Below, piece after piece: positions 9,486 through 19,634 of a stretch of 64,000 nt of DNA. Position 1 is the stretch's first letter; every line of letters begins with the position of its first letter. Position numbers and translations under genes: made by a program. The notes under the pieces are model-generated. The model was given only the letters and a program-made list of their open reading frames with translations. It did no database searches and was not told the origin of the DNA. The stretch is from Streptococcus himalayensis (GTDB lineage: Bacteria > Bacillota > Bacilli > Lactobacillales > Streptococcaceae), in assembly GCF_001708305.1 (NCBI RefSeq), contig NZ_CP016953.1, positions 701,501-765,500 on the forward strand. Direction: 5' to 3'.

Positions 9486-11432
9486 ATGGCAACTATTATC
9501 GAATTACCGGAAGTCCTTGCCAATCAAATTGCAGCTGGGGAGGTCATTGAGCGACCTGCCAGTGTCGTCAAGGAATTGGTGGAAAATTCTATCGATGCCG
9601 GTAGCCGACAGATTACAGTAGAGATTGAAGAAGCCGGGCTTAAAAAAATTCAAATCACAGATAACGGAGAAGGGATTGAACATAGCCAGGTGGAGCTTGC
9701 CCTTCGTCGGCATGCGACGAGTAAAATCAAAAATCAAGCCGATTTATTTCGGATTCGGACCCTTGGTTTTCGCGGAGAGGCCCTGCCCTCCATTGCCTCA
9801 GTTAGTCTCCTGACTATTTTGACGGCTACGGAGATGGGCAGTCATGGGACAAAACTAATCGCACGTGGAGGTCATATTGAATCTTGCGAGCCTGCGACGA
9901 GTCCTGTCGGGACAAAGATGACAGTAGAAAATCTTTTTTTCAACACCCCAGCCCGCCTGAAATACATCAAGAGCCAGCAGGCAGAGTTATCGCATATTGT
10001 TGATGTGATGAATCGGCTAAGTTTGGCTCATCCAGAGGTGGCCTTCACCCTGATTCATGAGGGACGTGAACTCATGCGAACAGCAGGAACAGGCAATCTC
10101 AGACAAGCGATTGCTGGGATTTATGGGCTTGTTACCGCTAAAAAAATGATTGAAATTTCCACTGCGGATTTGGACTTTGAAGTCAGTGGGTTTGTCAGCC
10201 TTCCAGAGCTTACCAGAGCCAATCGTAACTATATTACCTTGCTGATCAATGGACGTTATATCAAAAATTTCTTGCTCAATCGAGCCATTTTAGAAGGTTA
10301 TGGAAGCAAGCTTATGGTGGGACGTTTCCCGCTTGCGGTTGTCAACATTCAGATTGACCCTTATTTAGCCGATGTCAATGTTCATCCAACCAAGCAAGAG
10401 GTTCGAATTTCAAAGGAAAAGGAATTGATGACGCTGATTTCAAGTGCGATTGCAGCGAGTTTAAAAGAACAAGATTTAATTCCAGACGCCTTAGAAAATC
10501 TCGCCAAATCAACGATTAAGCGAGTTCAAAAACCAGAACAGACCACGCTTCCCCTAAAAGAGAATCGCCTTTACTATGACAAGGAACGCTCAGATTTCTT
10601 CTATCAACCAGAAGTGGCAGAAGAATCACTTGGTTTACAAAAAGTTGACGAAAGAAGCAAGGAAGTTGACGATGTTGACAATAAGGTTGACAAACCTCTT
10701 TCCATCAAATTTGCTGAGCGAAAATCCCCCAACTATGAGCAACTAGACCATCCAGAGTTGGACCAAGCAAGCATTGAAAAAGCCGTTGTCAAGCTGAGCG
10801 AAGAAGAGACTTCTACCTTTCCTGAATTGGAATTTTTTGGTCAGATGCACGGGACCTATCTGTTTGCACAAGGCAAAGAAGGACTGTATATCATTGATCA
10901 ACATGCAGCTCAGGAGCGGGTCAAGTACGAATACTACCGCGAAAAAATTGGCGATGTGGATAGTAGTCAACAGCAGCTCTTAGTTCCTTATTTGTTTGAA
11001 TTTCCTGCAGATGATAGAATTCGGCTGGAAGAGCGTCTGCCCTTACTAGAAGAAGTTGGAATTTTCCTAGAACGCTACGGAGAAAATCAGTTTATCCTTC
11101 GAGAACATCCGATTTGGTTTAAGGAAGAAGAGATTGAGACAGGGGTCTATGAAATGTGTGACATGCTTTTGTTGACCAAGGAGGTATCGATTAAGAAATA
11201 TCGGGCTGAGTTGGCTATCATGATGAGCTGTAAACGTTCAATCAAGGCCAACCATGCCTTGGATGATCATTCTGCTAGAGATTTGATTTATCAGTTGTCC
11301 CAATGTGATAATCCCTATAATTGCCCTCACGGTCGCCCAGTCTTGGTGCAATTTAGCAAATCCGATATGGAAAAAATGTTTCGACGGATTCAAGAAAATC
11401 ATACGAGCCTTCGGGAGTTAGGCAAGTATTAG
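9486..11432 (+). CDS. mutL: DNA mismatch repair protein MutL
   Basis: Couples MutS mismatch recognition to strand incision. The N-terminal GHKL ATPase shows [22 protein letters not shown] and [13 protein letters not shown] in order. The C-terminal domain has [12 protein letters not shown], matching the DQHA(x)2E(x)4E metal site of endonuclease-active MutL proteins, and a CPHGRP motif near the end. At 648 residues it is normal length, with the usual low-complexity acidic linker (about residues 350-440). Start ATG 9486 is in line with relatives; the AGAAAGGG ribosome site is somewhat far. Downstream genes follow within 20 bp, so it probably leads the mutL-MFS-ruvA-tag operon. Confidence 0.96.
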   Translation: MATIIELPEVLANQIAAGEVIERPASVVKELVENSIDAGSRQITVEIEEAGLKKIQITDNGEGIEHSQVELALRRHATSKIKNQADLFRIRTLGFRGEALPSIASVSLLTILTATEMGSHGTKLIARGGHIESCEPATSPVGTKMTVENLFFNTPARLKYIKSQQAELSHIVDVMNRLSLAHPEVAFTLIHEGRELMRTAGTGNLRQAIAGIYGLVTAKKMIEISTADLDFEVSGFVSLPELTRANRNYITLLINGRYIKNFLLNRAILEGYGSKLMVGRFPLAVVNIQIDPYLADVNVHPTKQEVRISKEKELMTLISSAIAASLKEQDLIPDALENLAKSTIKRVQKPEQTTLPLKENRLYYDKERSDFFYQPEVAEESLGLQKVDERSKEVDDVDNKVDKPLSIKFAERKSPNYEQLDHPELDQASIEKAVVKLSEEETSTFPELEFFGQMHGTYLFAQGKEGLYIIDQHAAQERVKYEYYREKIGDVDSSQQQLLVPYLFEFPADDRIRLEERLPLLEEVGIFLERYGENQFILREHPIWFKEEEIETGVYEMCDMLLLTKEVSIKKYRAELAIMMSCKRSIKANHALDDHSARDLIYQLSQCDNPYNCPHGRPVLVQFSKSDMEKMFRRIQENHTSLRELGKY

Positions 11433-11449
11433 AAAGTCAGGGAATGATT

Positions 11450-12670
11450 ATGAAAGAGTTTTTTGCTCTGCCTAAGCAGATTCAAATTCGCGAAGGTTTT
11501 AAATTTTTAACGGCCATGTTAGGCAATACCATTTTTCCTTTTATGGCTCTCTATTATTCCCATTATTTCGGAAATTTCTGGACAGGAATTTTGCTCATTG
11601 TCACCCAGCTTGTCAACTTCGTGTCAACCTTGTACGGTGGACACTTGACAGACTCTTTGGGGAGAAAAAAGGTGACGGACTTTGGAAATCTAGGGGTTTG
11701 TTTAGGCTTTGTGATGGTTGTTTTGGCCAATATTCCTCACCATGTCTTTCCTTTATTGACTTTCTGGGGGTTTTTGGTAGTTGAAGCCATGCACCATTTT
11801 TCTCAGCCTGCTTATGAAGCTATGTTGATTGATTTGACGGATGAGAGTAATCGGAAGTTTGTTTACACGATTAGTTATTGGCTGGTGAATATTGCTGTTA
11901 TGCTGGGAGCGGGTTTAGCTGGGTTATTCTATGAAAGTCACTTTTTTGAGTTAGTACTTGCCATGGCCTTGCTGTATCTGCTGATCTTTTACTATATGTG
12001 GAAACACTTTGAGGAAACGCAGCCTACGGATGCTATCTTTTCACACGGAACGGGTGTCTGGGATATTTTTCAAAATTACGGAGACATCCTAAAAGACAGG
12101 GTCTTTCTCATGTATGTGGCAGGTTGCGTTGGTTCGGCGTGTATTTGGTTGCAAATTGACACTTGGTTGCCCATTCACTATGCCCAAAATTTTCAAGTGA
12201 CAAGCTTGTTTGGAGTGACCATCACAGGACCTAAAATGCTGAGTTTATCCGTCTTTATCAATACGTTTATGATCGTCTTTCTCATGACGCACGTTAGCAA
12301 ATGGACCAAGAAACTGCCTGTTTTACCTCAATATATCATAGGTTTTTTGACCTTTGCGACGGGTATTTTTCTAGCCATGCAGTTTCGAACTTTGCTAGGA
12401 ATTGCCTTGGCTGCTGTTTTATACACGATTGGAGAAATGCTTCAAGTACCTGCTAGTCAACTGCTTCGGATTGAGATGATGGATGAGGACAAGCTAGGTT
12501 CGTATTCTGGCTTTCTGGCTCTGGCCCAGCCCTTGGGAAATATCTTAGCCGGTATGATGGTCTCTTTGACTGCCCTAACAGGTCCGCTTGGTCTTCAAAT
12601 CAGTTTTCTTATCATTGTCGAAATCAGTCTAAGCATGATTATCAAAGCAGAAAAATTGCATAGAAAGTAA
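11450..12670 (+). CDS. MFS drug exporter, LmrP-like
   Basis: A 406-residue transporter with twelve predicted membrane helices. The A-motif in the first cytoplasmic loop reads [13 protein letters not shown] (about residues 63-75), as in major facilitator drug/proton antiporters. Streptococci keep an LmrP-like gene between mutL and ruvA, which matches this position. ATG 11450 is preferred over ATG 11444 because AGGGA is 6 bp before the former and touching the latter. Substrate cannot be predicted from sequence. It runs into ruvA with a 5-bp gap. Confidence 0.8.
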   Translation: MKEFFALPKQIQIREGFKFLTAMLGNTIFPFMALYYSHYFGNFWTGILLIVTQLVNFVSTLYGGHLTDSLGRKKVTDFGNLGVCLGFVMVVLANIPHHVFPLLTFWGFLVVEAMHHFSQPAYEAMLIDLTDESNRKFVYTISYWLVNIAVMLGAGLAGLFYESHFFELVLAMALLYLLIFYYMWKHFEETQPTDAIFSHGTGVWDIFQNYGDILKDRVFLMYVAGCVGSACIWLQIDTWLPIHYAQNFQVTSLFGVTITGPKMLSLSVFINTFMIVFLMTHVSKWTKKLPVLPQYIIGFLTFATGIFLAMQFRTLLGIALAAVLYTIGEMLQVPASQLLRIEMMDEDKLGSYSGFLALAQPLGNILAGMMVSLTALTGPLGLQISFLIIVEISLSMIIKAEKLHRK

Positions 12671-12675
12671 GGAAA

Positions 12676-13266
12676 ATGTACGAATATTTTAAAGGAATTA
12701 TTACAAAAATTACCGCCAAATACATCGTGATAGAAGTAGGAGGCATTGGCTATTTGCTGAATGTAGCCAATCCCTATGCCTACTCGGACAAGCTTCAAGA
12801 AAGTCTAAAAGTGTATGTTCATCAAGTGGTACGAGAGGATGCAGAGACGCTTTATGGCTTTTCCTCAGAAGAAGAAAAGGAGTTGTTTTTAAGTCTTATC
12901 TCGGTGTCAGGGATTGGTCCAACGTCGGCTTTGGCTATTATTGCAGCAGATGACAATGAAGGCTTGGTGCGTGCTATTGATGAGAAAAATATCACTTATC
13001 TGACTAAATTTCCCAAGATTGGCAAGAAAACGGCTCAGCAGATGGTCTTGGACTTGGAAGGAAAAGTTTCAAGTGTAGCAGGAAAGAGTGAGAAACAGGC
13101 AGCTCCTCAGCTGGATGAGAATCAAGCCTTGGAAGAAGCTATGGAAGCCATGCTAGCACTAGGTTATAAGGCAGCTGAACTCAAGAAAATCAAGAAATTC
13201 TTTGAAGGAACGACGGATACGGCTGAAAATTACATCAAATCAGCCCTTAAAATGCTAATGAAATAG
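12676..13266 (+). CDS. ruvA: Holliday junction branch-migration protein RuvA
   Basis: Binds four-way DNA junctions and loads the RuvB motor. It opens [20 protein letters not shown] (OB-fold domain I), carries the helix-hairpin-helix segments [13 protein letters not shown] and [13 protein letters not shown] in domain II (about residues 75-125), and ends with the small RuvB-contact domain III. 196 residues is full length. ruvB is not in the window, as is usual in streptococci where the two are separated. It lies between the MFS gene and tag with 5-11 bp gaps. Confidence 0.95.
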   Translation: MYEYFKGIITKITAKYIVIEVGGIGYLLNVANPYAYSDKLQESLKVYVHQVVREDAETLYGFSSEEEKELFLSLISVSGIGPTSALAIIAADDNEGLVRAIDEKNITYLTKFPKIGKKTAQQMVLDLEGKVSSVAGKSEKQAAPQLDENQALEEAMEAMLALGYKAAELKKIKKFFEGTTDTAENYIKSALKMLMK

Positions 13267-13277
13267 GAGTAAAAGCC

Positions 13278-13844
13278 ATGAAACGATGCGGTTGGGTTAA
13301 GGAAGACAATCCCTTGTATGTCGCCTATCACGATGAGGAGTGGGGACGACCGGTCAAAGATGATCATGTGTTATTTGAACTTTTGTGTCTGGAAACTTAT
13401 CAGGCAGGCTTATCTTGGGAGATGGTTCTTAATAAACGAGAAGCCTTTCGTCAAGCTTTTCATGCTTATGATGTTGACAAGCTTGTCAACATGACGGACA
13501 GTGAGCTGGAACAACTACTTGAAAATCCAGCTATTATCCGTCACAGGGCTAAGATTTTTGCGACACGACAAAATGCACGAGCCTTTCGAAAAGTTCAGGA
13601 GGAGTATGGAGCCTTTGCAGATTATCTCTGGTCTTGGGTGGATTTTACACCGATTGACAATCGTGTAAAGGACTATCGTGAAGTGCCTAGCAAGACAGCT
13701 TTGTCAGAGCGGTTATCAAAAGATTTGAAAAAACGAGGATTTACTTTCGTAGGTCCTGTCTGTGTCTATTCCTATCTTCAGGCGGCAGGGCTTGTAAATG
13801 ATCATGAAGTGGATTGCTTTTGTAAAGGAGACTCTCATGAATGA
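13278..13844 (+). CDS. tag: DNA-3-methyladenine glycosylase I
   Basis: Excises 3-methyladenine from alkylated DNA as the first step of base-excision repair. The start MKRCGWVKEDNPLYVAYHDE has Cys4 and His18, and the end DHEVDCFC supplies the remaining His and Cys zinc ligands of the family. The active-site region LETYQAGLSWE (about residues 38-48) is intact. 188 residues. The stop overlaps the downstream acetyltransferase start by 8 bp. Confidence 0.95.
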   Translation: MKRCGWVKEDNPLYVAYHDEEWGRPVKDDHVLFELLCLETYQAGLSWEMVLNKREAFRQAFHAYDVDKLVNMTDSELEQLLENPAIIRHRAKIFATRQNARAFRKVQEEYGAFADYLWSWVDFTPIDNRVKDYREVPSKTALSERLSKDLKKRGFTFVGPVCVYSYLQAAGLVNDHEVDCFCKGDSHE

Positions 13845-14391
13845 AATAACTGTAAAACCCTTGGTCGCTCTAGCGCAGAACACCCATATTGAAACGGAGC
13901 GCCTCTTGCTACGGCCCATGACAGTGGCTGATTTGGAGGATTATCATGCTTTTACATCTGATGATAAGCTCTTGAAGTATAATTATCATGCGCATAAGGA
14001 TAAGCGGGAAAGTTTGGAAGGTCTCGTCATGTACAATATGGCAAGTCCCCTTGGTCGTTATGCAATAGAGTTAAAAGAAACTCAACGGATGATTGGAAAT
14101 ATTGTCCTCTATTTGAACGAAGAGCAAGATGTAGCAAGCATTGGCTATACCTTGCATGCCGCCTACCATCATCGAGGTTATGCGACAGAAGCCGCCTTAG
14201 CCTTGAAGGATTTGGTGTGGGAAATAGCAGCCATCAAAACCTTAGTGGCTCACTGTGATTCTAGAAATACAGCTAGTGAGAAGGTGATGAAAAGGATCGG
14301 TATGACCTTCGTCAAGGCGCGCAAAGGAGCGACAAACCTGCGTGGCGAAGTTGTCACGATGCTCGATTATGAAATTAGAAAGCCTGGTTAA
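13837..14391 (+). CDS. GNAT acetyltransferase, RimJ/RimL-like
   Basis: ATG 13837 with AAAGGAG eight bases before it is chosen over the in-frame ATG 13798, which lies deep in tag. The 184-residue product begins after a short leader with [23 protein letters not shown] and has the acetyl-CoA binding loop region [21 protein letters not shown] (about residues 100-120) and the C-terminal [13 protein letters not shown], all features of RimJ/RimL-type N-acetyltransferases. The acceptor is unknown. Part of the mutL-ruvA-tag run; cinA follows after its own promoter element. Confidence 0.85.
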   Translation: MNEITVKPLVALAQNTHIETERLLLRPMTVADLEDYHAFTSDDKLLKYNYHAHKDKRESLEGLVMYNMASPLGRYAIELKETQRMIGNIVLYLNEEQDVASIGYTLHAAYHHRGYATEAALALKDLVWEIAAIKTLVAHCDSRNTASEKVMKRIGMTFVKARKGATNLRGEVVTMLDYEIRKPG

Positions 14392-14418
14392 AGAAATTGG
14401 CAGGAAAAATCATTTTTT

Positions 14419-14426
14419 TACGAATA
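14419..14426 (+). promoter_or_regulatory. Competence box (ComX/SigX -10 element) for cinA-recA
   Basis: TACGAATA preceded by a T run (ATTTTTTTACGAATAAGC) is an exact match to the streptococcal late-competence promoter element recognised by the alternative sigma factor ComX. It lies 17 bp before the cinA start. cinA-recA is a classic late competence operon. Confidence 0.9.
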
Positions 14427-14443
14427 AGCATGTAGGAGGTTGT

Positions 14444-15697
14444 ATGAAGGCAGAAATTATTGCGGTTGGAACTGAGATCCTGACCGGACAAATCGTCAAT
14501 ACCAATGCTCAATTTTTGTCGGAAAAGCTCGCAGGAATTGGGGTAGATGTGTATTTCCAAACGGCAGTGGGAGATAATGAACAACGGCTCTTGTCCGTCT
14601 TAGAAATTGCCCAAAAGCGAAGTGATTTGGTGATTTTAACAGGTGGTTTGGGGCCGACGGAGGATGATTTGACCAAGCAAACCTTGGCACGTTTTCTAGG
14701 TCGAGATTTGGTCTTTGAAGCATCAGCTGTTGAGAAATTGGATGCCTTCTTTGCCGAACGGCCGCCTAGTGCTCGCACGCCTAACAATGAGCGTCAGGCT
14801 CAAATTATCGCTGGGAGTACCCCGCTACAAAATCACACGGGTCTTGCTGTTGGAGGATTGATCCAAGTAGAGGGTGTGACCTATGTCGTCCTACCGGGTC
14901 CTCCGAGCGAACTAAAACCAATGGTGGTCAAGGAACTCTTGCCACTTCTCGACCAAGGCGAGCAATTGTATTCACGGGTTCTTCGCTTTTTTGGGATTGG
15001 GGAAAGTCGTTTGGTGACCATTTTAGCCGATTTGATTGACCAGCAGACGGATCCAACCTTGGCTCCTTATGCGAAAGTCGGAGAAGTGACTCTTCGGTTG
15101 TCCACCAAATCTAAGACACATGCCCTTGCCCAAGAAAAACTCAATCAGCTTGAACAGAAGATTCTTGCCAATGAAGAAGTCGCTGCCTGCCTTTACGGTT
15201 ATGGCGAGGAGAATTCTCTCTTGCAGGTGACCGTAGAACTCCTGAAAGAAAGAAAGTTAACCATCACAGCTGCTGAAAGCTTGACAGCTGGGCTTTTTCA
15301 GGCCAATCTCGCGGATCAAGCTGGGATTTCCCAGATTTTCAAGGGTGGTTTTGTCACCTACAGTTTGGAAGAAAAGAGCAAGATGTTAGGTATTCCTAAA
15401 GAGGACTTGGAAAAGCATGGGGTTGTATCTGCTTTTACGGCTGAGAAAATGGCAGAGCAGGCTAGAAAGCTGACCGATAGCACCCTTGGTGTGAGCTTGA
15501 CAGGAGTTGCTGGGCCAGATAGCCTAGAAGGACATCCTCCAGGGACAGTCTTTATTGGCTTGTCTTCGAGTAAGGCAAGGCAAGCTTATTTGGTCAGTGC
15601 CAGAGGGAGAAGTCGGCAAGATATTCGCCAAATCGCAGTCTTACACGCCTTAAACCTCGTACGGAAAACTTTATTAAATGCTGATGATTTGGTATAA
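14444..15697 (+). CDS. cinA: Competence/damage-inducible protein CinA
   Basis: The N-terminal molybdopterin-binding-like (COG1058) domain has [19 protein letters not shown] and [14 protein letters not shown]; the C-terminal CinA domain, related to nicotinamide-mononucleotide deamidases, has [17 protein letters not shown] and [22 protein letters not shown] 14444 is used because TAGGAGG precedes it and MKAEIIAVG matches relatives; an in-frame ATG 102 bp upstream lies before the competence box. 417 residues. It heads the competence-induced cinA-recA operon and helps bring RecA to transformation complexes in pneumococcus. Confidence 0.95.
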   Translation: MKAEIIAVGTEILTGQIVNTNAQFLSEKLAGIGVDVYFQTAVGDNEQRLLSVLEIAQKRSDLVILTGGLGPTEDDLTKQTLARFLGRDLVFEASAVEKLDAFFAERPPSARTPNNERQAQIIAGSTPLQNHTGLAVGGLIQVEGVTYVVLPGPPSELKPMVVKELLPLLDQGEQLYSRVLRFFGIGESRLVTILADLIDQQTDPTLAPYAKVGEVTLRLSTKSKTHALAQEKLNQLEQKILANEEVAACLYGYGEENSLLQVTVELLKERKLTITAAESLTAGLFQANLADQAGISQIFKGGFVTYSLEEKSKMLGIPKEDLEKHGVVSAFTAEKMAEQARKLTDSTLGVSLTGVAGPDSLEGHPPGTVFIGLSSSKARQAYLVSARGRSRQDIRQIAVLHALNLVRKTLLNADDLV

Positions 15698-15729
15698 TAG
15701 AAGAGTTATGCAAGAAAAGGAGGCCAATG

Positions 15730-16929
15730 ATGGCAAAGAAACAAAAAAAGTTAGAAGAAATCACCAAAAAATTTGGGGATGAACGAAAGAAAGCCTTAGA
15801 CGATGCTCTAAAGACAATCGAAAAAGACTTTGGAAAAGGCGCGATTATGCGTCTTGGAGAGAGGGCAGAGCAGAAAGTGCAAGTCATGAGCTCAGGAAGT
15901 TTGGCTCTAGACATTGCTCTTGGTGCTGGAGGGTATCCAAAAGGTCGGATTATCGAGATTTACGGACCGGAATCTTCTGGTAAGACCACGGTTGCCCTAC
16001 ATGCTGTTGCCCAGGCTCAAAAAGAGGGAGGAATTGCGGCCTTCATCGATGCTGAGCATGCACTTGATCCAGCTTATGCCCAAGCACTTGGGGTTAATAT
16101 TGATGAGTTGTTGCTGTCTCAGCCAGACTCTGGAGAGCAAGGTTTAGAAATTGCGGATAAGCTGATTTCGTCTGGAGCTATTGATTTGCTGGTTGTTGAC
16201 TCAGTGGCAGCCTTGGTGCCTCGTTCAGAGATTGATGGTGATATTGGCGACAATCACGTTGGTTTGCAGGCACGGATGATGAGCCAAGCCATGCGTAAAC
16301 TCTCTGCTTCTATCAATAAAACCAAGACCATTGCCATCTTTATCAACCAATTGCGGGAAAAAGTTGGGGTCATGTTTGGAAATCCAGAAACAACTCCTGG
16401 CGGACGTGCCCTTAAATTCTATGCTTCTGTGCGTTTAGATGTTCGTGGAAATACTCAAATCAAGGGTTCTGGTGCTGAAAAAGATGTCAATGTCGGTAAA
16501 GAAACCAAGATCAAGGTTGTGAAAAACAAGATTGCTCCGCCATTTAAGGAAGCTTTGGTAGAAATCATGTACGGAGAAGGGATTTCACAGACTGGGGAGC
16601 TGATTAAGATTGCCTCAGATCTTGAGATTATCAAAAAGTCTGGTGCTTGGTATTCTTATAAAGATGATAAAATTGGGCAAGGCTCGGAAAATGCCAAGAA
16701 ATATTTGGCAGAACATCCAGAAGTGTTTGAAGAAATTGACCGCCTAGTTCGAGAGCATTATGGTATGCCAATAGGAGCAGAGCAGCCAGCAGAAAATGCT
16801 CCAGAGGCAGAAGAAAAGGACAAAAAATCTAAAAAAGCAGGCAAAAAAGACAAGGAAACCGTTGAAGAGGTAGCCGATACCGAAGAAATCACCCTTGAAT
16901 TGGATGATGCGATTGAAATTGAAGACTAA
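15730..16929 (+). CDS. recA: Recombinase RecA
   Basis: Forms filaments on single-stranded DNA for homologous recombination, transformation and SOS signalling. Walker A is GPESSGKTT (about residues 79-87), Walker B LLVVDS, and the L2 region carries [26 protein letters not shown] in order. The ATG at 15730, six bases after AAGGAGG, is preferred to the ATG three bases before it. The 399-residue product has a long acidic/lysine tail, typical of streptococci. It follows cinA by 32 bp; a possible secondary promoter GGTATAATAG sits just upstream (about 15690). Confidence 0.98.
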   Translation: MAKKQKKLEEITKKFGDERKKALDDALKTIEKDFGKGAIMRLGERAEQKVQVMSSGSLALDIALGAGGYPKGRIIEIYGPESSGKTTVALHAVAQAQKEGGIAAFIDAEHALDPAYAQALGVNIDELLLSQPDSGEQGLEIADKLISSGAIDLLVVDSVAALVPRSEIDGDIGDNHVGLQARMMSQAMRKLSASINKTKTIAIFINQLREKVGVMFGNPETTPGGRALKFYASVRLDVRGNTQIKGSGAEKDVNVGKETKIKVVKNKIAPPFKEALVEIMYGEGISQTGELIKIASDLEIIKKSGAWYSYKDDKIGQGSENAKKYLAEHPEVFEEIDRLVREHYGMPIGAEQPAENAPEAEEKDKKSKKAGKKDKETVEEVADTEEITLELDDAIEIED

Positions 16930-16952
16930 GAACCTGTATTCACAGCTCAGCA

Positions 16953-17062
16953 ATTCTATTCAGAGCTTATTTTTCGCTACTCATCGTTGCTTTTTTTCGA
17001 AATCCAGTCAGTATTCCTTCAAAAAGCTCCTTGATTATCGTAAAATAAGCTCCCGATTAGAA
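16953..17062. other. Long inverted repeat downstream of recA
   Basis: ATTCTATTCAGAGCTTATTTT (16953-16973, split here as ATTCTATTC + AGAGCTTATTTT) and AAAATAAGCTC.CGATTAGAAT (17041-17062) are near-complementary arms about 65 bp apart. They could fold the recA 3' UTR into a large hairpin or be the ends of a degenerate element. The rest of 16930-17290 holds no gene, only the spx promoter region. Confidence 0.4.
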
Positions 17063-17242
17063 TGACTTCGCTTATGAATTGCCATATATTTTTTAGAAAA
17101 TGAGAAACAGATATTGCCTAAAAACACTCAAAAGCACAATATCTAGTAAAATTTACTCCAACAGACACAATAAATAGTAAAAAAATCCATAAAAAGTCAA
17201 AATAATTTCAAAAATAGGTCGCAAGACGGATAGGATTTGTGG

Positions 17243-17248
17243 TATAAT
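17243..17248 (+). promoter_or_regulatory. -10 element of spx promoter
   Basis: TATAAT within TGTGGTATAATTG (extended -10 TG upstream), about 42 bp before the spx start codon. Confidence 0.6.
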
Positions 17249-17290
17249 TGTAGTATAGTATTGTTAGCGTGTAGCGAAAGGAGTACTTAC

Positions 17291-17689
17291 ATGATTACAA
17301 TTTATACGGTCTCAAGTTGCACTAGCTGTAAAAAAGCAAAGACTTGGCTAAATGCCCATCAGTTGACTTACAAAGAACAAAATCTCGGAAAAGAGGGAAT
17401 TACGAAGGAAGAATTACTGGATATCCTCACTAAGACAGAAAATGGGGTAGCCAGTATCGTTTCTTCGAAAAACCGGTACGCCAAGAGTCTTGGCGTTGAT
17501 ATCGAGGATTTAAGCGTGAACGAGGTGATTGATTTAATCATGGAAATGCCTCGTATTTTGAAGAGTCCGATTTTGGTGGATGACAAGCGTCTCCAAGTCG
17601 GCTACAAAGAGGACGATATTCGTGCCTTTTTACCACGTGCGGTGCGGAATGTTGAAAATGCGGAAGCTCGTCTTCGAGCAGCTCTATAA
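17291..17689 (+). CDS. spx: Spx-family transcriptional regulator
   Basis: Spx binds the alpha subunit of RNA polymerase and switches transcription under thiol/oxidative stress. The redox motif C10-T-S-C13 in MITIYTVSSCTSCKKA and the ArsC-like thioredoxin fold are present; the segment RILKSPILVDDKRLQVGYKEDDIRAFLPR is characteristic. ATG 17291, after AAAGGAG, is chosen over an upstream in-frame ATG (17237) that lies at the -10 element. 132 residues. Position downstream of recA is conserved in streptococci, where this copy is usually called spxA1. Confidence 0.93.
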   Translation: MITIYTVSSCTSCKKAKTWLNAHQLTYKEQNLGKEGITKEELLDILTKTENGVASIVSSKNRYAKSLGVDIEDLSVNEVIDLIMEMPRILKSPILVDDKRLQVGYKEDDIRAFLPRAVRNVENAEARLRAAL

Positions 17690-17826
17690 TAGAGGGATGG
17701 TTGTGTTGTTTCGTCTAGCAAAGATTGGGCGAAATGGCAGAGCCATTTTTTGTGCTTTTGTAGTGTAAATTTTCCAAAAAAGGAAAGAAATATGTTAAAA
17801 TAGGAGGTAAGAAAGGTGTCACGTAT

Positions 17827-18399
17827 ATGAAAAAAACAATCGTATTATTAGGTGTTGCTGCACTTGTTTTGACAGGCTGTGGCCAGAAGAAAGAAGCAGC
17901 CAAAGAGGGAACGAATAAAGAGCCCCTTAGTACGACCTTGCCTGTATTTGAAAATGCTGAAAAAAGTGCTGTGGTTACGAAAACATTAACCTTCCCTAAA
18001 AGTGCAGAAGGAGTTGAGCAAAAGCAGGTTGTAACGTATCAGGATAAGCAATTTTTGGAATTGGTCATCGAGCAAATCACACCAGCCAATGAGGATATCA
18101 AAAAAGCTATTGCTGAGATTGGTATTCCAGAAACCCAAAAACTGCTAGACGAATCTCTCGGAAAGGACGAAGCATTTACCAAGGCTAAGGAGTTGCCTGG
18201 TTTTTCAGCTACCATTGAGATTATCAATGACAATCAGCTTAAGCGGGTAAACAAGCTCGACTTTAAAACCTTAGATATTGACAAGGCGAGTCAGCTAGAG
18301 CTCTTGAAGGGCTTGAATTTGAAAGAGTTTATCAAGATTCCACCAGCAGATTACATTACCAATCAAGTGGCTGGTGGAGCGACTGTTACAGACAACTAA
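17827..18399 (+). CDS. Lipoprotein of unknown function (YehR/DUF1307-like)
   Basis: MKKTIVLLGVAALVLTGCGQ is a clean lipoprotein signal with lipobox LTGC, Cys19 being the lipidated residue. The remaining ~170 residues are soluble and extracytoplasmic; TLTFPKSAEGVEQKQVVTYQ resembles the DUF1307/YehR lipoproteins, whose role is not settled. RBS GAAAGGTG lies 10 bp before the start. It is alone before a terminator and upstream of ireB-ruvX, as in other streptococci. Confidence 0.8.
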   Translation: MKKTIVLLGVAALVLTGCGQKKEAAKEGTNKEPLSTTLPVFENAEKSAVVTKTLTFPKSAEGVEQKQVVTYQDKQFLELVIEQITPANEDIKKAIAEIGIPETQKLLDESLGKDEAFTKAKELPGFSATIEIINDNQLKRVNKLDFKTLDIDKASQLELLKGLNLKEFIKIPPADYITNQVAGGATVTDN

Positions 18400-18450
18400 T
18401 TTCTTGTCGGACGCTCCTTGTAGCTCTTGGATAGAACACCGTTGATTTTA

Positions 18451-18484
18451 GAGACTGAGCATGGGTGCTCGGTTTCTTTTTTTC
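18451..18484 (+). terminator. Rho-independent terminator
   Basis: GAGACTGAGC / GTGCTCGGTTTC stem followed by a T8 tract, 50 bp after the lipoprotein gene. Confidence 0.75.
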
Positions 18485-18561
18485 TACGAGAAATCTTCAC
18501 AATTGGGGCTGAAAAGTGCAGAAAATACACTCTTTAGTTTGTGAAAGTGCTGTGAATATGC

Positions 18562-18567
18562 TATAAT
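18562..18567 (+). promoter_or_regulatory. Extended -10 promoter for ireB-ruvX
   Basis: TATGCTATAAT gives TGn plus TATAAT. Because transcription would begin about at the GGAGG right after it, the ATG at 18580 would lack an upstream ribosome site in the mRNA, which helps choose GTG 18598 as the ireB start. Confidence 0.65.
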
Positions 18568-18597
18568 GGAGGTATTCTAATGAAAGAGGGTGTAATT

Positions 18598-18864
18598 GTG
18601 GGATTTACAGATGAAACAGTACGGTTTAATCTTGATGATTCAAACAAAAAAGAGATTAGTGAAACCTTGACCGATGTCTATACTTCTTTGAATGATAAGG
18701 GTTATAACCCGATCAATCAAATCGTAGGATATGTACTCAGTGGCGATCCTGCCTACGTTCCTCGCTATAATAATGCACGAAATCAAATTCGGAAGTATGA
18801 GCGTGACGAGATTGTAGAAGAATTGGTGCGCTACTATCTGAAAGGACAAGGGATTGATCTGTAA
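18598..18864 (+). CDS. ireB: IreB-family regulatory phosphoprotein (UPF0297)
   Basis: With the GTG start at 18598 (AGAGGGTG ahead) the product is 88 residues, starting [14 protein letters not shown], exactly the usual length and start of the family. An ATG 18 bp upstream is also in frame but poorly placed relative to the promoter. In Enterococcus faecalis IreB is a substrate of the PASTA kinase IreK and tunes cephalosporin resistance. Its TAA overlaps the ATG of ruvX (TAATG), so the two are translationally coupled. Confidence 0.92.
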   Translation: MGFTDETVRFNLDDSNKKEISETLTDVYTSLNDKGYNPINQIVGYVLSGDPAYVPRYNNARNQIRKYERDEIVEELVRYYLKGQGIDL

Positions 18865-19283
18865 TGAGAATTATGGGACTCGATGTCGGCTCAAAGACGG
18901 TTGGTGTAGCAATCAGTGATCCGCTTGGTTTTACAGCCCAAGGCTTAGAAATCATTGCCATTGACGAAGAAAAGGGCGAATTTGGCTTTGACCGCCTGGC
19001 AGAGTTGGTCAAAGAGTATCAGGTTGACCGCTTTGTGGTAGGCCTTCCGAAAAATATGAACAATACCAGCGGCCCGCGCGTGGAAGCTAGTCAAGCTTAC
19101 GGCCAGAGATTGATAGATGTTTTTCAACTGCCGGTTGACTACCAAGATGAGCGTTTGACCACAGTGGCAGCTGAACGGATGTTGATTGAGCAAGCAGATA
19201 TTAGTCGCAACAAGCGTAAGAAGGTGATTGATAAATTGGCTGCTCAGTTGATTTTGCAAAATTATTTAGATAGAAATTTTTAA
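18864..19283 (+). CDS. ruvX: Putative pre-16S rRNA nuclease / Holliday junction resolvase YqgF
   Basis: RNase H-fold nuclease of 139 residues. [22 protein letters not shown] holds the first catalytic Asp; [16 protein letters not shown] and [15 protein letters not shown] hold the other family motifs (a Glu in DERLTT). Relatives process 16S rRNA 5' ends. It sits in the conserved ireB-ruvX-DUF1292 trio, with DUF1292 following after 18 bp. Confidence 0.92.
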   Translation: MRIMGLDVGSKTVGVAISDPLGFTAQGLEIIAIDEEKGEFGFDRLAELVKEYQVDRFVVGLPKNMNNTSGPRVEASQAYGQRLIDVFQLPVDYQDERLTTVAAERMLIEQADISRNKRKKVIDKLAAQLILQNYLDRNF

Positions 19284-19301
19284 AGACATTAAGGAGATAC
19301 A

Positions 19302-19613
19302 ATGGCACACGATCATAATCATGACCATAATCACGAAGAACGTGAATTGATTACTTTGGTAGATGAGCAAGGAAATGAAACCTTGTTTGAAATCTTGTTG
19401 ACGATTGATGGAAAAGAAGAATTCGGCAAAAACTATGTTCTTCTCATTCCAGCCAATGGTGAAGAAGATGAAAATGGTGAAGTAGAAATTCAAGCCTATT
19501 CATTCATTGAAAACGAAGATGGAACAGAAGGCGAATTGCAACCAATCCCAGAAGACTCAGAAGACGAATGGAATATGATTGAAGAAGTCTTTAACAGCTT
19601 TATGGAGGAGTAA
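19302..19613 (+). CDS. DUF1292 (UPF0473) protein with His-rich start
   Basis: The 103-residue acidic protein begins [20 protein letters not shown] and continues [28 protein letters not shown], the DUF1292 signature. Function is unknown; the alternating Asp/His/Asn start could bind metal, but that is inference from composition. AAGGAG lies 7 bp before ATG. It closes the ireB-ruvX operon; a perfect terminator hairpin overlaps its stop codon. Confidence 0.9.
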   Translation: MAHDHNHDHNHEERELITLVDEQGNETLFEILLTIDGKEEFGKNYVLLIPANGEEDENGEVEIQAYSFIENEDGTEGELQPIPEDSEDEWNMIEEVFNSFMEE

Positions 19614-19634
19614 AATAGCCCAGTGGGCTATTTT
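19612..19634 (+). terminator. Rho-independent terminator (bidirectional-type hairpin)
   Basis: AAAATAGCCC-AGT-GGGCTATTTT is a perfect 10-bp stem overlapping the last two bases of the DUF1292 stop codon. Near-copies of its right arm recur every 97 bp downstream. Confidence 0.9.
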
